Below, in pieces: positions 10,755 to 23,273 of a stretch of DNA of 64,000 nucleotides. The notes beneath the pieces are model-generated. The model worked only from the letters and a program-made list of their open reading frames with translations. It searched no databases and was not told the origin of the DNA. The position numbers and the translations under genes were made by a program. The stretch's first letter is position 1. Each line of letters begins with the position of its first letter. The DNA is from Dactylellina haptotyla. Taxonomy: Eukaryota > Ascomycota > Orbiliomycetes > Orbiliales > Orbiliaceae. The stretch spans positions 6,448,001 to 6,512,000 of the forward strand of contig CM062379.1 of NCBI GenBank assembly GCA_031310005.1, given 5' to 3'.

Positions 10755-12706
10755 TCAAATAAACGGACTGATGCTCATCTTGCTCATCCCATCGTGCGCA
10801 TCCTGTATGTAACTCGACCGCTTCGACCGCGTCCCGCTCGCCGTTGCGATGTCTCTGTTTCCGTTCGCCGGGATCGCGACCGGTGACGACGATACCGTCG
10901 GACTCTGCGAGAACCCCGGAGACACCGCCCGCCGTTTTATGATGGACGGGGTGTCGAACTGCAGGTCGTCGTCGTCTCGTCGCCGCTTCAGCTTCCGGAC
11001 CTCGGGGCTGCGACTGATGGGCGAGTTGACCATGGAATCCGTTCCCATCTATCATTCACGTTAGTATTTACTCCTCAACACGATATGGTGTACAGATATA
11101 GGACCCTTGAAACGTACGATAATGTCCCCATCGGTATTCACCCGAAATCCCATAAAGCCGCCACTCGGACTCGATGACTCCAGCGTCCCCCAATACCCAG
11201 AGTTCCGCTGCGCAGCCGTCTTGAACGACAGCCCGGGCAACTCGTCTTCTGTATCCTCAAACACAAGCGGATTCTCATCCTCAGGTTGAGCACCCAGCAC
11301 CGGCGTCTGCGGAACGGTACGGGTATCCTCCTCTTCATCTTCATCCCTCAACTGCCTCTGAATTGCTGCTTCAATCCTCATCTCCGCATCAATAGGTGTA
11401 GCCTCTTCTATGAGCGCTGCCTTGACGCGCTGGAAATGCTTCGGTTTGGGCTATCAATACGTTAGCAATTTATCATTTTGTATATTATATTGAGAAGAGA
11501 GTAGCAGCGTACCAGCAAGTTCCCCCTTCTTACAACCGGCCGCCTGACAGCATCCAATTGCTTCCCACCATCTCCCTTCCCGTCATCACTCGCCCCGCTC
11601 CCACTCATAAACCCAATCTTCTTCATCGCCTGGGATATCGACTGTCGTCTCTGCGCGAGTAGATCGCTGAGCTGGCTACCAAAGTATCCTCCAGAATTAC
11701 CGTTTCCACTGTTACCACCATTCTTCTTTGTCTCGCCATTGGGCGGCGTGGTTGGTGATGGTGATGCGAGAGATGTACTAGAGGCCGAGGCCGAGCTCGA
11801 ACTCTGCCTCGACGAACGTCCTTTACCTCGAAGTCGTGTCATATGCCGTCTGTTTAACAATGCAGAACTGTTGAATAGGTCGTTCACTCCACCAGCACCT
11901 GGGAGCGAAGGGCCGAATTGCGAATGTGCGCTTGTGAGCTCCATCTCGTCGTCGTCCGAGGAGGAATCCGAATCCGAGTCCGAATCAACTCGAGAGTCTG
12001 CGAGCATGGTAGATAATATTGACCCTGCACCTGTTCCACCTGTGTACATTGCTATCGGAGAGTCGAGACCGCGGCGTGGGATTGGCATGCTGGGCGTCAA
12101 CGGCGAGGAATCCGGTGAGTCGGCAACGAAGGAATGGTGCAATGAGGTGCAAGAACGGGTGAAGTCCAGTCGGGGCCGTCGGACAGTCGAGAAGCCCAGG
12201 GCCGGGTCGAGATAGGGCGGGAGAGGTTCGTTTCGGGAGGGAAGCTGGAGGGAGGGAAGCTGGAGGGAGAGGCCGCGAGGGAGAGACGGGCGAGTGGGTG
12301 TGAGCAGAGCAGGGATGGAGAAGCCAGATGTCGGAGAGGTGATGCTGGTGGCGGCGGATAGAGGGAAAGTGGCGGTAGCGGGACCGGGAGGGAAGGCGGT
12401 AGATGGGTTGAGGGAGACGGTCCTGTTGACGGGATGGGACAGACTTCTGGAATGATTCGAGTTCATGGGGGTCATCACAGGCGGAGGAGTCCTGCCGGAG
12501 AGACGACGGCCGTCGCTTACATTCCCGGAATGCAAGGAAGTGGCCTGACCATTAATAATGCTGCTGTTGTTGGAAGCGGTGCTGCTCGCGGAGACGTCGG
12601 CGGGAGAGGTGTTGAGCAGCAGCGGCGGAGGAGGAGGCAGAAGAGGAGGAGGAGGAAGAGGAGCAGGGCGGGAGCTCCGAGCCGACGCAGCTGTTTCATC
12701 GGCCAT
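10755..12706 (-). CDS. Conserved fungal serine/proline-rich protein, probably nuclear (606 aa)
   Basis: Three exons: 12706..11513, 11450..11118 and 11048..10755 (reverse). Introns are 62 and 69 nt, and the second has a perfect TACTAAC branch site. I start at the Met before ADETAASARSS; an in-frame upstream Met at 12901 is less likely because it precedes low-complexity sequence. The N-terminal half is disordered: polyproline, many SP/TP sites and an acidic serine run DSDSDSDSSSDDDE. Conserved-looking blocks are SQAMKKIGFMSG, NLLPKPKHFQRVKAAL, RVNTDGDII and KRRRDDDDLQFDTPSIIKRRAVSPG, the last containing nuclear-localisation-like basic clusters. A similar protein exists across filamentous ascomycetes (from memory), but I know of no proven function. 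Many proline-directed sites suggest cell-cycle or MAP kinase control; this is inference. Confidence 0.82.
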
Positions 12707-13992
12707 CGCTGCTGCTGACGACGAAATCGCAGGTTCCAGCCGTGAAATCAGCAGCACTCGCCAGCTGTTCGGCAGCCTGTTTCGAGGTGGAGGAATGCGA
12801 GGCCCTGCTGCAATCGAGCGAAAAGAGGTCGAAAAATCCTGATTTCGGATATTGGCTGAGGGTGTCTTGAGTGCCCGCTTGTCGCAAACGGCGTGAAACA
12901 AGCTGCTAGTCCAGAAAAACCGGCCTTTGCTGCTCTTATCGATTGGCCCGGTGTGTTTTAGAGTATATACGGCTGGGAGCTAAAGGAGGAGTAGGAGAGC
13001 GAGGGAGAGGCCGTCGATGATGTCGATGGAGAGGAGGAGGAGAAGGGAGGAGGTGAGGTAGAAGACCTTTCCAACGGAGGGTCCCCAGCTAGCTACCCAA
13101 CCACCACTTCCACCACCACCAATACCACCACCGCCGCCACCTGCTGGAACTGGAATCGAAACTGGAACTGGGACATGCCGTGCGCAATGCAGTGTGCCGC
13201 GAGTGAGCGAGCGAGGGAGTAAATGAGCGGGTTACTCGAGCGGCAGCTGGTCGCATGCCCGCATCCACACCATTTCCTCCCCTTCTGGCCATCTCCATCT
13301 CTCCCTCTTCTCCTTCGTTTCTGCATTCTTGTCGTACGAACAGGTCCAATCCGGCCATCTTGGCTTTGTTGTTGTCTGCCGCGTTGTTGGTGTTGTTGGT
13401 GTTCCAACATGCAACACACCCCAACACGCCAAAGACGTTGTCTAGCCTATACCAGACGTTGTCTCGCACAGTCTCGGGACCAAACCAAACTTGCACCGGT
13501 CCCGCAGGCTAGCATATTTCCGGGCCACTTGCTATCATGATATCTACGACTCATTGTACTTGAAATCTAGATTCCAAAATTCAATAGATCTATAAACAAA
13601 TTAAACGAAAAACAACTAGGGAAGCAAGGTGTAGCTATGTAGCTCCCTTGCCAATTAGAAGATACAATAGATAGCTCTGTGAAGAAGGTTTCGATCAAAT
13701 CTTCTAGCATTCTATATATATTTTTTATTTATAGACATTTCCTCTTGCTATTCTAAAGAGGTCTGATGTTAGGCGAGCGAATATCTTACATAAAACCACT
13801 CGGAAGCCGTAAATCAGAACGGCCTCCTAAATTTAAACTAGCGATTCCCTCTAATAGCAAAATCTATCCTTTAATAGTAGGACGTCTTTCAACTGGTTTT
13901 GGTTGCTTCTGAACTAGTCCTATACGATAAATAACCATTTTAGCACCTACAGAATCAACTTCAAACATTTCTAGCATCCACAGCGTTTCCAC
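12707..13992. other. Intergenic with simple-sequence tracts
   Basis: 1.3 kb. The left part is the 5' region of the serine-rich gene and contains G/A-rich tracts (12980-13070), a CCA/GCC-rich run (about 13098-13145) and CT-rich sequence. The right part (13540-13990) is AT-rich and holds the 3' flank of the NLR gene. Open frames in it are low-complexity translations and are rejected. Confidence 0.5.
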
Positions 13993-16900
13993 TCAGCTGC
14001 TTCGGTTTTTACCTGTCCATTTGAAGGGCTTTTGACCAAAGTTTATAGCGACCTTGCATCCTCCGCCGGCTTGTGCAATAGTTGGGTATAACTTTCGGTG
14101 CAACAGCATGCGATCTTGGGGCTTAAATCGACCTAAAACCAGGTAAGAATCTGAGAAAAGCATGAGCGTAGGCGACTTACATTCCAAATTTCCATCACGT
14201 GTAAAAAAATACTCCCCACTCTTGTAGTCTACTCCGAACCCTACAGTCTGGCCGACCCCATATTCCGACATTTTAGTGCAATCGTCGCCGTCCCCTTCAT
14301 AGATACCGCCGTCATCCCCATGATATCCAATTGACCAAAGATGCCAGCCTGGAAAGCCATTTCCATTATATGTGAACTCGCCGCAAGCGCCGATGGCGAC
14401 ACGAACCATCTCGTTTGGTGTCTCGCTCGTGCTTTGGATTTCAATCTCAAAATATTTTGGGGTATCACTTATGCTCGATGGTTGGAAAGGACGATCTGAA
14501 CGGAGACTCAGTTCTCTCCAGGTACGTTTATCGTCCCATCCCTCCATATATACGCGGTCTTTCCTCGTCAGCTTCGCTCGCTCTTTACTTGAAAAGCAAA
14601 ATATGGACACCTACGTTTGAAAATAACCTCCAAATCTCCGTCGCATACTTCAAATGTATCCTCTACGTCCTGGTAAAGATTCCACTTTTTCCAAACCCTA
14701 GGAAATAACATATTACTTGGCCCTAATGGGGATCCTACTGGTGTTTTGGGCAAATTTTCTGGGAGCGATGACAGAGGGAGCTGCGACTGAGCAACAATGT
14801 GAGCTATAGACCAGCCATCATCGTCGACCATCTCCGCAATACCATCGTTGAGTGACGATAAAATTTTTAAGAGTTTTATATCGTTGACCTCGATTGCTCG
14901 CCTTATTTCCCGGAAGCCACTCCCAATATCGCTTAGATGATCCGGCAGTTTCGTGGTGCATTTTGCGAGGAATTCTTCTCGCCTCTTCCAGCGCGAAGTA
15001 AAAGCATCTTGGAAAACTGAAAACCCATTACGTTCTTTGAACGGGTTGAACCCTTTATCGAGCAATTTTGTAGCCAAGGCTTCTTGTTCACTCTCAAGAG
15101 CCCTGTTGCCTTGTCTGTGTCTTAGTAAATTGTAATCCAAAAACTTATCATCGAGCAGGGCTGGTTCCAGCTCAATAAGAGGAAATATCCGTTCATCCAC
15201 TTTCTCCTTGAAGTGTTGTTTCAGCAACTCTTCGAACTGATCTTGCGGCCAAATGGGCCCTTCAATTCCAGCTGCTTTGGTCGCTGTTGCTATGACTTCA
15301 AGAAGGTCTTTCCCAGTGGTAGATCCATGCTTCATGGCACGACTAAGACATGTCTTGCCGGCATTGGTGACAGCTTTGATGTCGCCATTATGCTCTATCA
15401 ACAACTTGGAAACCTTCGATTTCCCCGCTTTGATTGCAATATACAAGGGAGTCCGTCCCTTGCTGTCCCTTTTCTGAACATCCGCTACGGGAATCTTGAA
15501 ATCCGCGGGAGCTTCCCAGCTCCCAAGAAGGATCTCTGCCACATCATACTCGCCATTCATCGCTGAAAGGTGTAAGGCAGTTTGGCCCACAACATTTTCA
15601 AGTTCGAGGTTCGCTCCGTGTTTCAACAAGAGTTTAGTCATATCCGTATAGCCTGATTGGCAAGCTAGCATTAGAGGGGTCCAGAGGTCTGTCGACACCG
15701 CGTTGACATCAGCACCGCGCGATATCAGCAGCTCTGATATTTCGGAGTAAGACCGAGTTACATGTAAGGCTGACCACCCGCCGGTAGCATTTATATTAAA
15801 GCTGGCACCTGCATCGCATAGAACCTCGACGGATTCTTGGTTTCTGTACCATGCAGCGTCGTACAGCGCTGAAAAGCCGTCAGAATCGGCATTGTCAATC
15901 ACCGATTTCCAAGGAAGCTTTGGTTCACTCTCGAGCATAACTTTCAAGCAATCCACCGAGTATCTGGCAGCAACGCTTAATAGGTTCGCCTTATTAGAGC
16001 CTGTTAGGCTAACGATATCGGTCCCGTTATCAAGTAAGGCTTTCAAGAGATGCTCCAAAATTTTAGTATTTTTCCCTTCGATAGCACAAGACAGGATCTG
16101 GAAAAGTGACGATGGAGATTGCGATAATAAGTTATTATCGTGCACGGATAGCATAATCACTGTATCGGTGAACCCTTTGCTTATCGCACGCTGGAGTGGC
16201 GTCTTTTCATAGCGATCTTCTACTTTGATGTCTGCGCCAGCTTTGAGTAGTAGCTCGACGGTAAGCTTTTGCTCCACGTCTCCTCCGCTTGCGATAGAGA
16301 TGGGAGATCTGCTATTGAAATCAGTGGCGTTAACATCTGCTTTCTTCTCGAGAAGCAGCGCCACCAGCTCAGGATAGTTGGTGCAAAGATGCAGCGGAGA
16401 TGTCTTATTTTGGTTTTCTGCATTCACGTCGGCACCATGTTCGATCAGCAATCGAACGACTTCGATTCTGCCGTTTTTGGCGGCGAGGTGTAGAGGGCTA
16501 TATCTCCCCGAATCTTCGGCATGTATGTTTGCACTATGTTCGATCAAAAGTTTGGCAATGTTCAATTGTCCTTCTTCCGCAGCCTGATGCAGGGGGGTAC
16601 CTCCTTCTGCATTTTTACAATTGGGGTCCAGCTTTGTTGACAAGAGCTCTCGCACCAGTTGCTCATGGCCTTGTTTCGCTGCAACTCTTAAAGCAAGTTC
16701 ATATTGGCTTTCGCGGTCGGAGTTGAGAGGTGTTTCTTTCAGGAAGTATTTGATGATGAGAAACTGTCCCGCCCTCGCGGCTGCCACCAAAGGTGTCAGA
16801 GCGGTCTCTTTTTGTAGCTGTTGCAACCTTTTGAGAGCCTGAAGGTTACCATTTCTTGCCGCTAGATCAGCTGGAGTCAAGTCCTCGGAGTCACTAGCCT

Positions 16901-19900
16901 CAGCATCTGCTCCCGCTTCGATAAGCTTTTCTATGATGGGGATATCTCCTAACATTGCCGCCACGTGTAATGCGGTCCGTCCGTTGTCCATTTTGCGATT
17001 GATGTAATTCAAGACTTGGCCTTTCCAGCTCTGAGATTTCAAGATTAATTCCACAGCCTTTAAATCTCTAGAAAAAACTGCCTGATGCAAGAATGCAGAT
17101 CGAAAAGGTAGATTGAGAACGTCGCTTCCTGGTGCGAGGCCATCCTGGAAGCACTCTTCGACAAATTTAAGGTATCCAACCGAGAAGTTGCTTACTTTGC
17201 TCCAGTCGCTAGGAGGAGGCAAGAGATAGTTCTGCTGCAATATGGCCTCTTTGAGACAATCCAAGATCGCCACAGCTCCGAGTATAAAAGCTAGCACTGG
17301 CGCAGAAATGGTCTCTGTTGAAGATTTCAGAAGCTCGGTGCCGCTGTTGAGTTTCAAGATATGCTGTACCATCTCAAGGTCACCGCTAAGTACCGCCCGG
17401 CAAAGAAGGTTACATTCGTTAGAGCCAATCTGCAACTCCTTTACCATGCCATCAAACCAGTCCTTTGATACCAAGTATTTTACCACTTCGAGGCATCTAC
17501 TCTGCGTAACCGTCACCACCGGCAAAGCTCCGACATCTGCCTGTTTTTCATCAAATAGCTTGGTCAATTGCTGAACAGTCGAAGTGTCACTAGCGCAAAC
17601 CAAGCCGGTAATATATTCTTCCGACGAGGTATTCGGGAATATTTGGGATCGGATACTATATCCTCGTTTGGTTTGTATGGTTTGTGATGTAACATCGTTA
17701 CCATCGTTCACTACACCCAAGTCTTGGAGCGTTGATGAAAGTCCAAAGTATCTGGCGATATCCTCGGCCGTCTTGGAGGGCTTTGAGAGCTGCTCAGTTG
17801 CCTCTGTCTTAAACCTACTCTCAAAACTTGCGTTGGCTTTGAGGTATGCTTGGAACCACCTATCCCGCAAGCGCGTGTTATTTAAGAACTCGGCCACTTT
17901 TGGGCGAAGACTCGTGGCACCCCTTAATATATCGCATTGAATAAAGTGTTCGACCCAATTTCTAACGGCATAGTCCAGAAATTCCAGAGCAAGCATATCG
18001 GACTTTGTGGATGATTGTTGCTCCCATGGAGAGTACAGCTGCACCAAGTAGGCTTCCCATTCGACATCGCTTTCAGGCTCGGCTAGTACCATGCTCAGAT
18101 AATGCAGGCACAACTGTGTGAGCGCTAAGTGCTCCCTGATTTCTAAGTGATGATGTGGATCTGCTTCTTTAACCATTTCGCTTAGGCGGCCTCTGGCGTC
18201 GATAGGGTATACGAACCCGTTCTTGACTTTGACGAATACTTCCATGTGTTGGTCGAGATCTGACTCGGGATCCCTAGATATTCTTTTATCGAGGTTGGCA
18301 AGTGACTGATCTCGGAGATCGATCGCAACTGCTACTGCGAGTTCTTCAACCCTTAGAGGTCGAAAGGCCCGGAGAGCCCACGATAATCCCAGGCTGCACC
18401 AATTCAAAACCGTTGGCGATTTGTTCGCGAGTTCTTGGATTCGAAGTCTATACAGCTCTCTCAGGGAACTCGGACTTGTGTCTATTTGATCCTTGATAGC
18501 GTCAGGGGCCAGGAGCTGCGGTTTGTGCAACCCTATAAAGCGCGTAAAAAGATCGGTAGCACCGAACGAACCGCCAAAGCTGCGAACTTTGGCCTCCAAA
18601 GCGCAGCGGAGCTCATTGTTCACACCCTTCCGGAGCAGTCGTAATCTCTGGCTATTCTTGATGAGCAAATCGACCTTCTTTTCAATGAACTGGGCCTGTG
18701 GTGTTGTAAACTGCTTTTCGCATGCAACATCTAATATCACTGGTGGAACCGAGTTTAGAACATCGTCCGCAGGCGAACTCTCCGCTGAAATTATATAAAT
18801 GTAATTCACCGAATGTCGATTCAAAAATAACTCCAGTTTTTCCATCCAGGATCGCACGGCTTCACCCAGCTCTTTCGCGTGCCGTTCTTCCTTTCCAAGG
18901 CATCCGTTTCCTGACTCCATGAACTGTTTTAGATCAAAAGCAAAAGCAAACTGAATATCGGGGCAATTTGAAATCAATGAAGACAAAACCATCCATAAGT
19001 TTGGTTCCGCCCATGTATCATATTCAAAATACTCAGAAATCAGTATCTCGATTCTTGAAAACAGATCCGGTCGCTGGGATAATATTTGATGAACGCATGT
19101 TACCAGCATGCTGTACGTTTGGGTGTCGGTATCCCTGTTCGGTTCAGAAACATATTCTATAATAACTCGACTCATTGTTTCTCTTATCTTTTGGCAAATA
19201 GACCGTAGCAGAGATGCTTTCCCAAAGCCCGCAGGTCCAACTATCCAAATAGAGGTTTGGGGTTCTAGATTATCGAGTTTCAACGACTTCAGGTGCTTGG
19301 TATATATTCCTTCCAGATTCACTTCAAGAGATTCAAAGGAGGTAGAGTCGTGTATAAACCAGCGAGATGATGAGAGCATTTGCAGAAGCCGTAAATACAA
19401 CGATTTTGTATTGCCGATGTGTGTACCTGTTACGCTCGACTGGGTTAGTTGACCACTCACATCCACAATATAAAAAACTATCAGTAAATAACATACTGCC
19501 AATTAGTTGGTTTATCTGGGGAACGAAAAGGTCTCTAATGAACTGGAGATCACTAAGGTCGTTCCGATTAAACCATGGCAGGCCGACTAAATTATGATCT
19601 AGTTTCTTGACAACTTGGTAATATTGTGTATTATCACCCAGTGTGCCAAGCTCGCCAACAACCTATTGTGAATCATTTAAAACCTAGGTCAGGTAACCAA
19701 GTAAAGCCTGATAGTGAATTTTTTTCACGATCGAAATACACGGTTTTGGTCTTACTCACTGGTCCATCAAACTCTGACATCCCTTTTCCCTCAATGACAT
19801 TAACCAATTTATATTTTCTAGCAAGCCCGTAAAAGGCAGACGATAATTCCGTAATATCGTCCACTAACTCTGGTAGTGTTTCTGACAAACGGCCGTGTAA

Positions 19901-20843
19901 AGATAAGCCAGTATCGTGAACTATGGAGACTAGTAGGTTCTCCCATGACAGGAGGCTATAATTTCGATGGGGAGTAGCGAAAAATACCTGTCAAGTTAAG
20001 AGTCAAAGACCGAATTAGTATTCTGAATAAATTGGGGTTTAATAGTGAGCGAGGGCGATGGTTTTCAGGCTGCAAAATTCTAGGTGCCACGCGCCTACCA
20101 AATGTGAAATCTGCAAAGCAACCCGATAGTACAATGGGTCTTTGTTTGCGAATATAATGGCCTGGGAGAAGTATAGACTTGTGTTAGTATCTCAGTTATT
20201 ACGCCTGACCATTGAATAACTCACCTGTTTAATAATCAACCCGCCAAGTCCATACCCTGCTAACAATATTTCTTTCCAATCTTGCTCAGGACCACAGAGT
20301 TGATTTTGGAGAGCATCTAACAAAACTAATGCCTCAGTCTTAATAGAATCTGAGTATATCTGAAGAGTATTGTCCTTTTCTGGTTCCCCCGGCTCTCCCT
20401 TATCTGCATTTTGGTGTGTTTCTGTATCCGAAATTGCTTCACCCGCTCGGTCGTTTACATCTTTTCGGTTGTCCTTGTCAGCCGCTCCAGTAGTTCCCTG
20501 CGAAGTCGCCTCCGAATCCTCCAAAGATTGTGTTTTACGCGCCGTAAAGGCTGAATATTGGTATATCTCAGCTTCTGGGATAACCTGTGGCAGAATTTCC
20601 GGCAGCGAATGAGCAGCCTCGGGATCTGGATGCACTATTCTCTTTCGATTTGTATTATTGAATCCGACAAGACAAATTCTATATCGGTCACATTTTGGTT
20701 TAATGAACAAGTCAAAGATTGTGATAGAAGCGTGGAACTTACACGTATGTTCCGACAGCATTCGGTCTTGTACCCAATCGCTCAAGAGGAGAAACGATAT
20801 TGCTCTCATTCCCTTGCCCGTCGCCGATACCAATACTCGCCAT
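13993..20843 (-). CDS. NLR: alpha/beta-hydrolase, NACHT, ankyrin repeats, SPRY
   Basis: Seven exons (reverse): 20843..20743, 20678..20225, 20161..20099, 19987..19760, 19662..19497, 19426..14667 and 14610..13993, about 2,129 aa with all phases consistent. The last junction is least certain; a donor at 14648 would also fit. N-terminus: a SesB-like alpha/beta-hydrolase domain with VHPDPEAAHSLPEILP, the nucleophile-elbow region LLAGYGLGGLIIKQ, and VFFATPHR. NACHT-type P-loop GPAGFGKAS sits at 401-409. At least 14 ankyrin repeats lie at about 1150-1700 (TPLHQAAEEGQ, SPLHLAAKNGR and others). A SPRY domain ends the protein (EYGVGQTVGFGVDY, GEYFFTRDGNL). Such proteins are intracellular receptors in fungal incompatibility and immunity-like responses. 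The elbow has Gly where the catalytic Ser should be, and I see no clean Walker B motif. Confidence 0.85.
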
Positions 20844-21703
20844 TTCGTCTCCAGATTTCCGTATCCTTGCTCCTTCTGGAAAGAGTCTTCCCGCCGTGAG
20901 AATGTAAGTCCTACGCCTGTTATATCCAGCCAGGAAACAATGCTGTAAGCTGAGAATCGATATAGAGCTGAATAGTGGGGTCGATAATATACAGCGATTG
21001 TATAGCGGGGAGATTTTGGCCGCACTGACCAAACTTTAAATTTCGATTTACTACTGTTAAGGAATTAGGCAAGAGTAGCTTGACTATCGAATTTGATTGG
21101 CTCAATACCAAGATACGATGTCATTCCCAAGTCTTTCAAAATTTTAAAATACAAAAATGCAGCATCACTGTTAAAATGCGCAGTAAATCGATGACCTAAA
21201 AGTATCCCCGCTCCGTTGTCGTTTTCTCCACAGGATTATCTCTTTTTTGCGATGGGGCTGAAAGTAATTCTTAACAGATAATAGTTGAGAGGCAAGTTTA
21301 ATCGAGTTCAAAAGGATCCAGGGATGCATGATCATGCATGACTGCTTATGCACAGTCGGAACGTCGGATAAAGGGCCCAGGTGACCTCCCAATCTAATTT
21401 GGGGGTATCACTGGCGAAAGCCCTCGTATTTAACTAAATATTATGATATCAACTTGAGACGGCAAGACTGTTATTGAGTGAGATTGTCTGATCACAGCGA
21501 TCTAAGAGTTTAAGGTATATATATAACTAGGCAATATAAGACACAAAATGACTATGAGAAGGTGCTGAAATTTACTTTAGAATGCGGTGTACATGTACAG
21601 GCAAAATGTTACATGCTCATTGTAAATCGATATTGAAAGACAAATATCGATTGATGTGTTGAGCATCTAGACAGTAACATTGCGAAATTGCGAAAGGCGA
21701 AAA
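20844..21703. other. Intergenic between NLR and the 302-aa gene
   Basis: 0.86 kb, the 5' flank of the NLR and 3' flank of the next reverse-strand gene. Reading frames extend upstream of the chosen NLR start, so an additional 5' exon cannot be excluded. Otherwise AT-rich, with no gene seen. Confidence 0.45.
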
Positions 21704-22612
21704 TCATGCCAGTTTTGTAGTTCCCAGCGCAGCACCGAAGTCCTCCAAATTAGAAAGCAGTTTCCCAAGCGCATCCTTTTCAACTTCTGCCGCTAGCTTT
21801 TCTTCTAGAGCAGACGCTAATGTTGGTGCTCTCAGATAATCAAGACCAGGTTTCATCCAAACTGGGTCGTTGGCAGGAGCATGACAAAGGTTTCGTAAGC
21901 CCCAGGCGGTATTTTGGAGGAAATTACCAGTTGCTGTAATTTTGACGAAGACCCCAAATCTGTCCGTGTCAGCACCTTTTCTCAAAACCAATACAGGGAC
22001 CCTCAAGTCCGTGACGACTCCAGTTTTGTTGCTTTCGTCCTCCGTTAGAGTAAGACGAACTGCATTTTTTGGTCCGTAATTTCGAACCTTTAAATCCAAT
22101 ATGATTGATCCGGTAATAGTGGACCTGTCGTTGTACTGGTATTCTGTTTCCCGCTCGAGCTTCAGAGCGACCGTTGCCGCTAGCCCCACAGCTCCCGCTT
22201 CCCCTCCCACCTCGCCGCCAGTCAGGTTGCGCATTTTGACTGGGGTTTCGGTTAGCGTGAACTCCCCGTTGGGCCACATTCCAACCACTACTGGATCCTT
22301 CCGTGCCCTCTTTTTCTCATCCTGAAATAGTATTTTTATTTCTGCTGTGCGAAGCCGTCGCTCTTTGTGAAGCCCATGAAAACGAAATCCAAATACAATA
22401 AGCGTTGCTGGCTCCCCGCCCTGTGTTTCAGTTCCATGGACGACGCGATCGAGTCGGGCCTGAACAAACATCCCCATGCACATTTCATCAATTATATCTG
22501 GACGTTGGTTTTCATCGCCGTCGTTTATATTGTGAAATCCTAGGTCTCCTTGGGCGGTTTGGAACTGGATAGGCTTAAATTCAAATTCGTCGACAGCTGT
22601 ACTGGCCGACAT
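21704..22612 (-). CDS. Uncharacterised 302-aa soluble protein beside the subtilase
   Basis: Single-exon gene starting MSASTAVDEFEFKPIQF. There is no signal peptide or membrane segment. The sequence looks beta-rich with alternating hydrophobic strands (ATLIVFGFRFHGL, GSIILDLKVRNYG, FGVFVKITATGNF) and ends in a charged helix (LASALEEKLAAEVEKDALGKLL). A glycine/alanine-rich segment (GGEVGGEAGAVGLAA) lies mid-protein. I do not recognise a family. It is head to head with the S8 subtilase gene, with 661 bp between the start codons, so co-expression is plausible. Its place between an NLR and an intracellular protease suggests a partner or adaptor role; this is inference from position only. Confidence 0.8.
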   Translation of the reverse strand: MSASTAVDEFEFKPIQFQTAQGDLGFHNINDGDENQRPDIIDEMCMGMFVQARLDRVVHGTETQGGEPATLIVFGFRFHGLHKERRLRTAEIKILFQDEKKRARKDPVVVGMWPNGEFTLTETPVKMRNLTGGEVGGEAGAVGLAATVALKLERETEYQYNDRSTITGSIILDLKVRNYGPKNAVRLTLTEDESNKTGVVTDLRVPVLVLRKGADTDRFGVFVKITATGNFLQNTAWGLRNLCHAPANDPVWMKPGLDYLRAPTLASALEEKLAAEVEKDALGKLLSNLEDFGAALGTTKLA

Positions 22613-23273
22613 ACTGAATTTAGTGATATGTTTGTAAAGTAGCAGTAGACAAAATAATATGATAATGACAAAGGAACTGGCAAAACATCAACTTTACTGA
22701 CGGATTCACAGTCTAGATTATTTTTAAAATTCACTTGACTTCTGAGATATATATGCCCCCCATTCTAACTACCCAAGAAGATTATGAATATCTCTTCAGC
22801 AAGATTTGCCGAGGGCGCAGTGCATGCATCCATGCATGCCACAGTTTGTGCCACGACCTTTTGATGCTGTTTCAAAGTTGCCGGCATGCCCCGCATTGCC
22901 CCGCCTGTTCCTTCAGGATGCGATGGGCTCTCTATCTCAGCCCCATATCTAACCCGGTATGCTTTGGGTATGCGCTCTGTTGTGGAACTTTAAAACTTAT
23001 CGGGTTTTGTTCCACTTCGAGAGGAAAGCCTCCATTTGTTGAATCATTTCAGTGAGATTATCGCAGAATATTCAAATCTTTCTCAGGATATCGTTATGGG
23101 CAGCACCAGATCAACTACTACGCATACCCCTGATACTGAAAGCCACTCGAATATTCAGCAGCGGCACTTGCACCCTCCAACATACAGGAAGCTTTAAACT
23201 GAAAATTTAATATTTTATCTTGAAATTTTCATTCAAATCTTATCAACACGATTTCCTACATGCATAATAAGCA
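22613..23273. promoter_or_regulatory. Divergent promoter, 302-aa gene and subtilase
   Basis: 661 bp shared 5' region of two divergent genes. It contains GCATGC-type short palindromes around 22820-22840 and a TATA-like ATATATAT near 22747. The small forward open frame inside has no features and is rejected. Confidence 0.5.

Noticed and set aside
12434-12842. Forward Arg/Gly-rich frames
   Set aside because: Antisense of the polyproline region of the serine-rich protein; low-complexity shadows.
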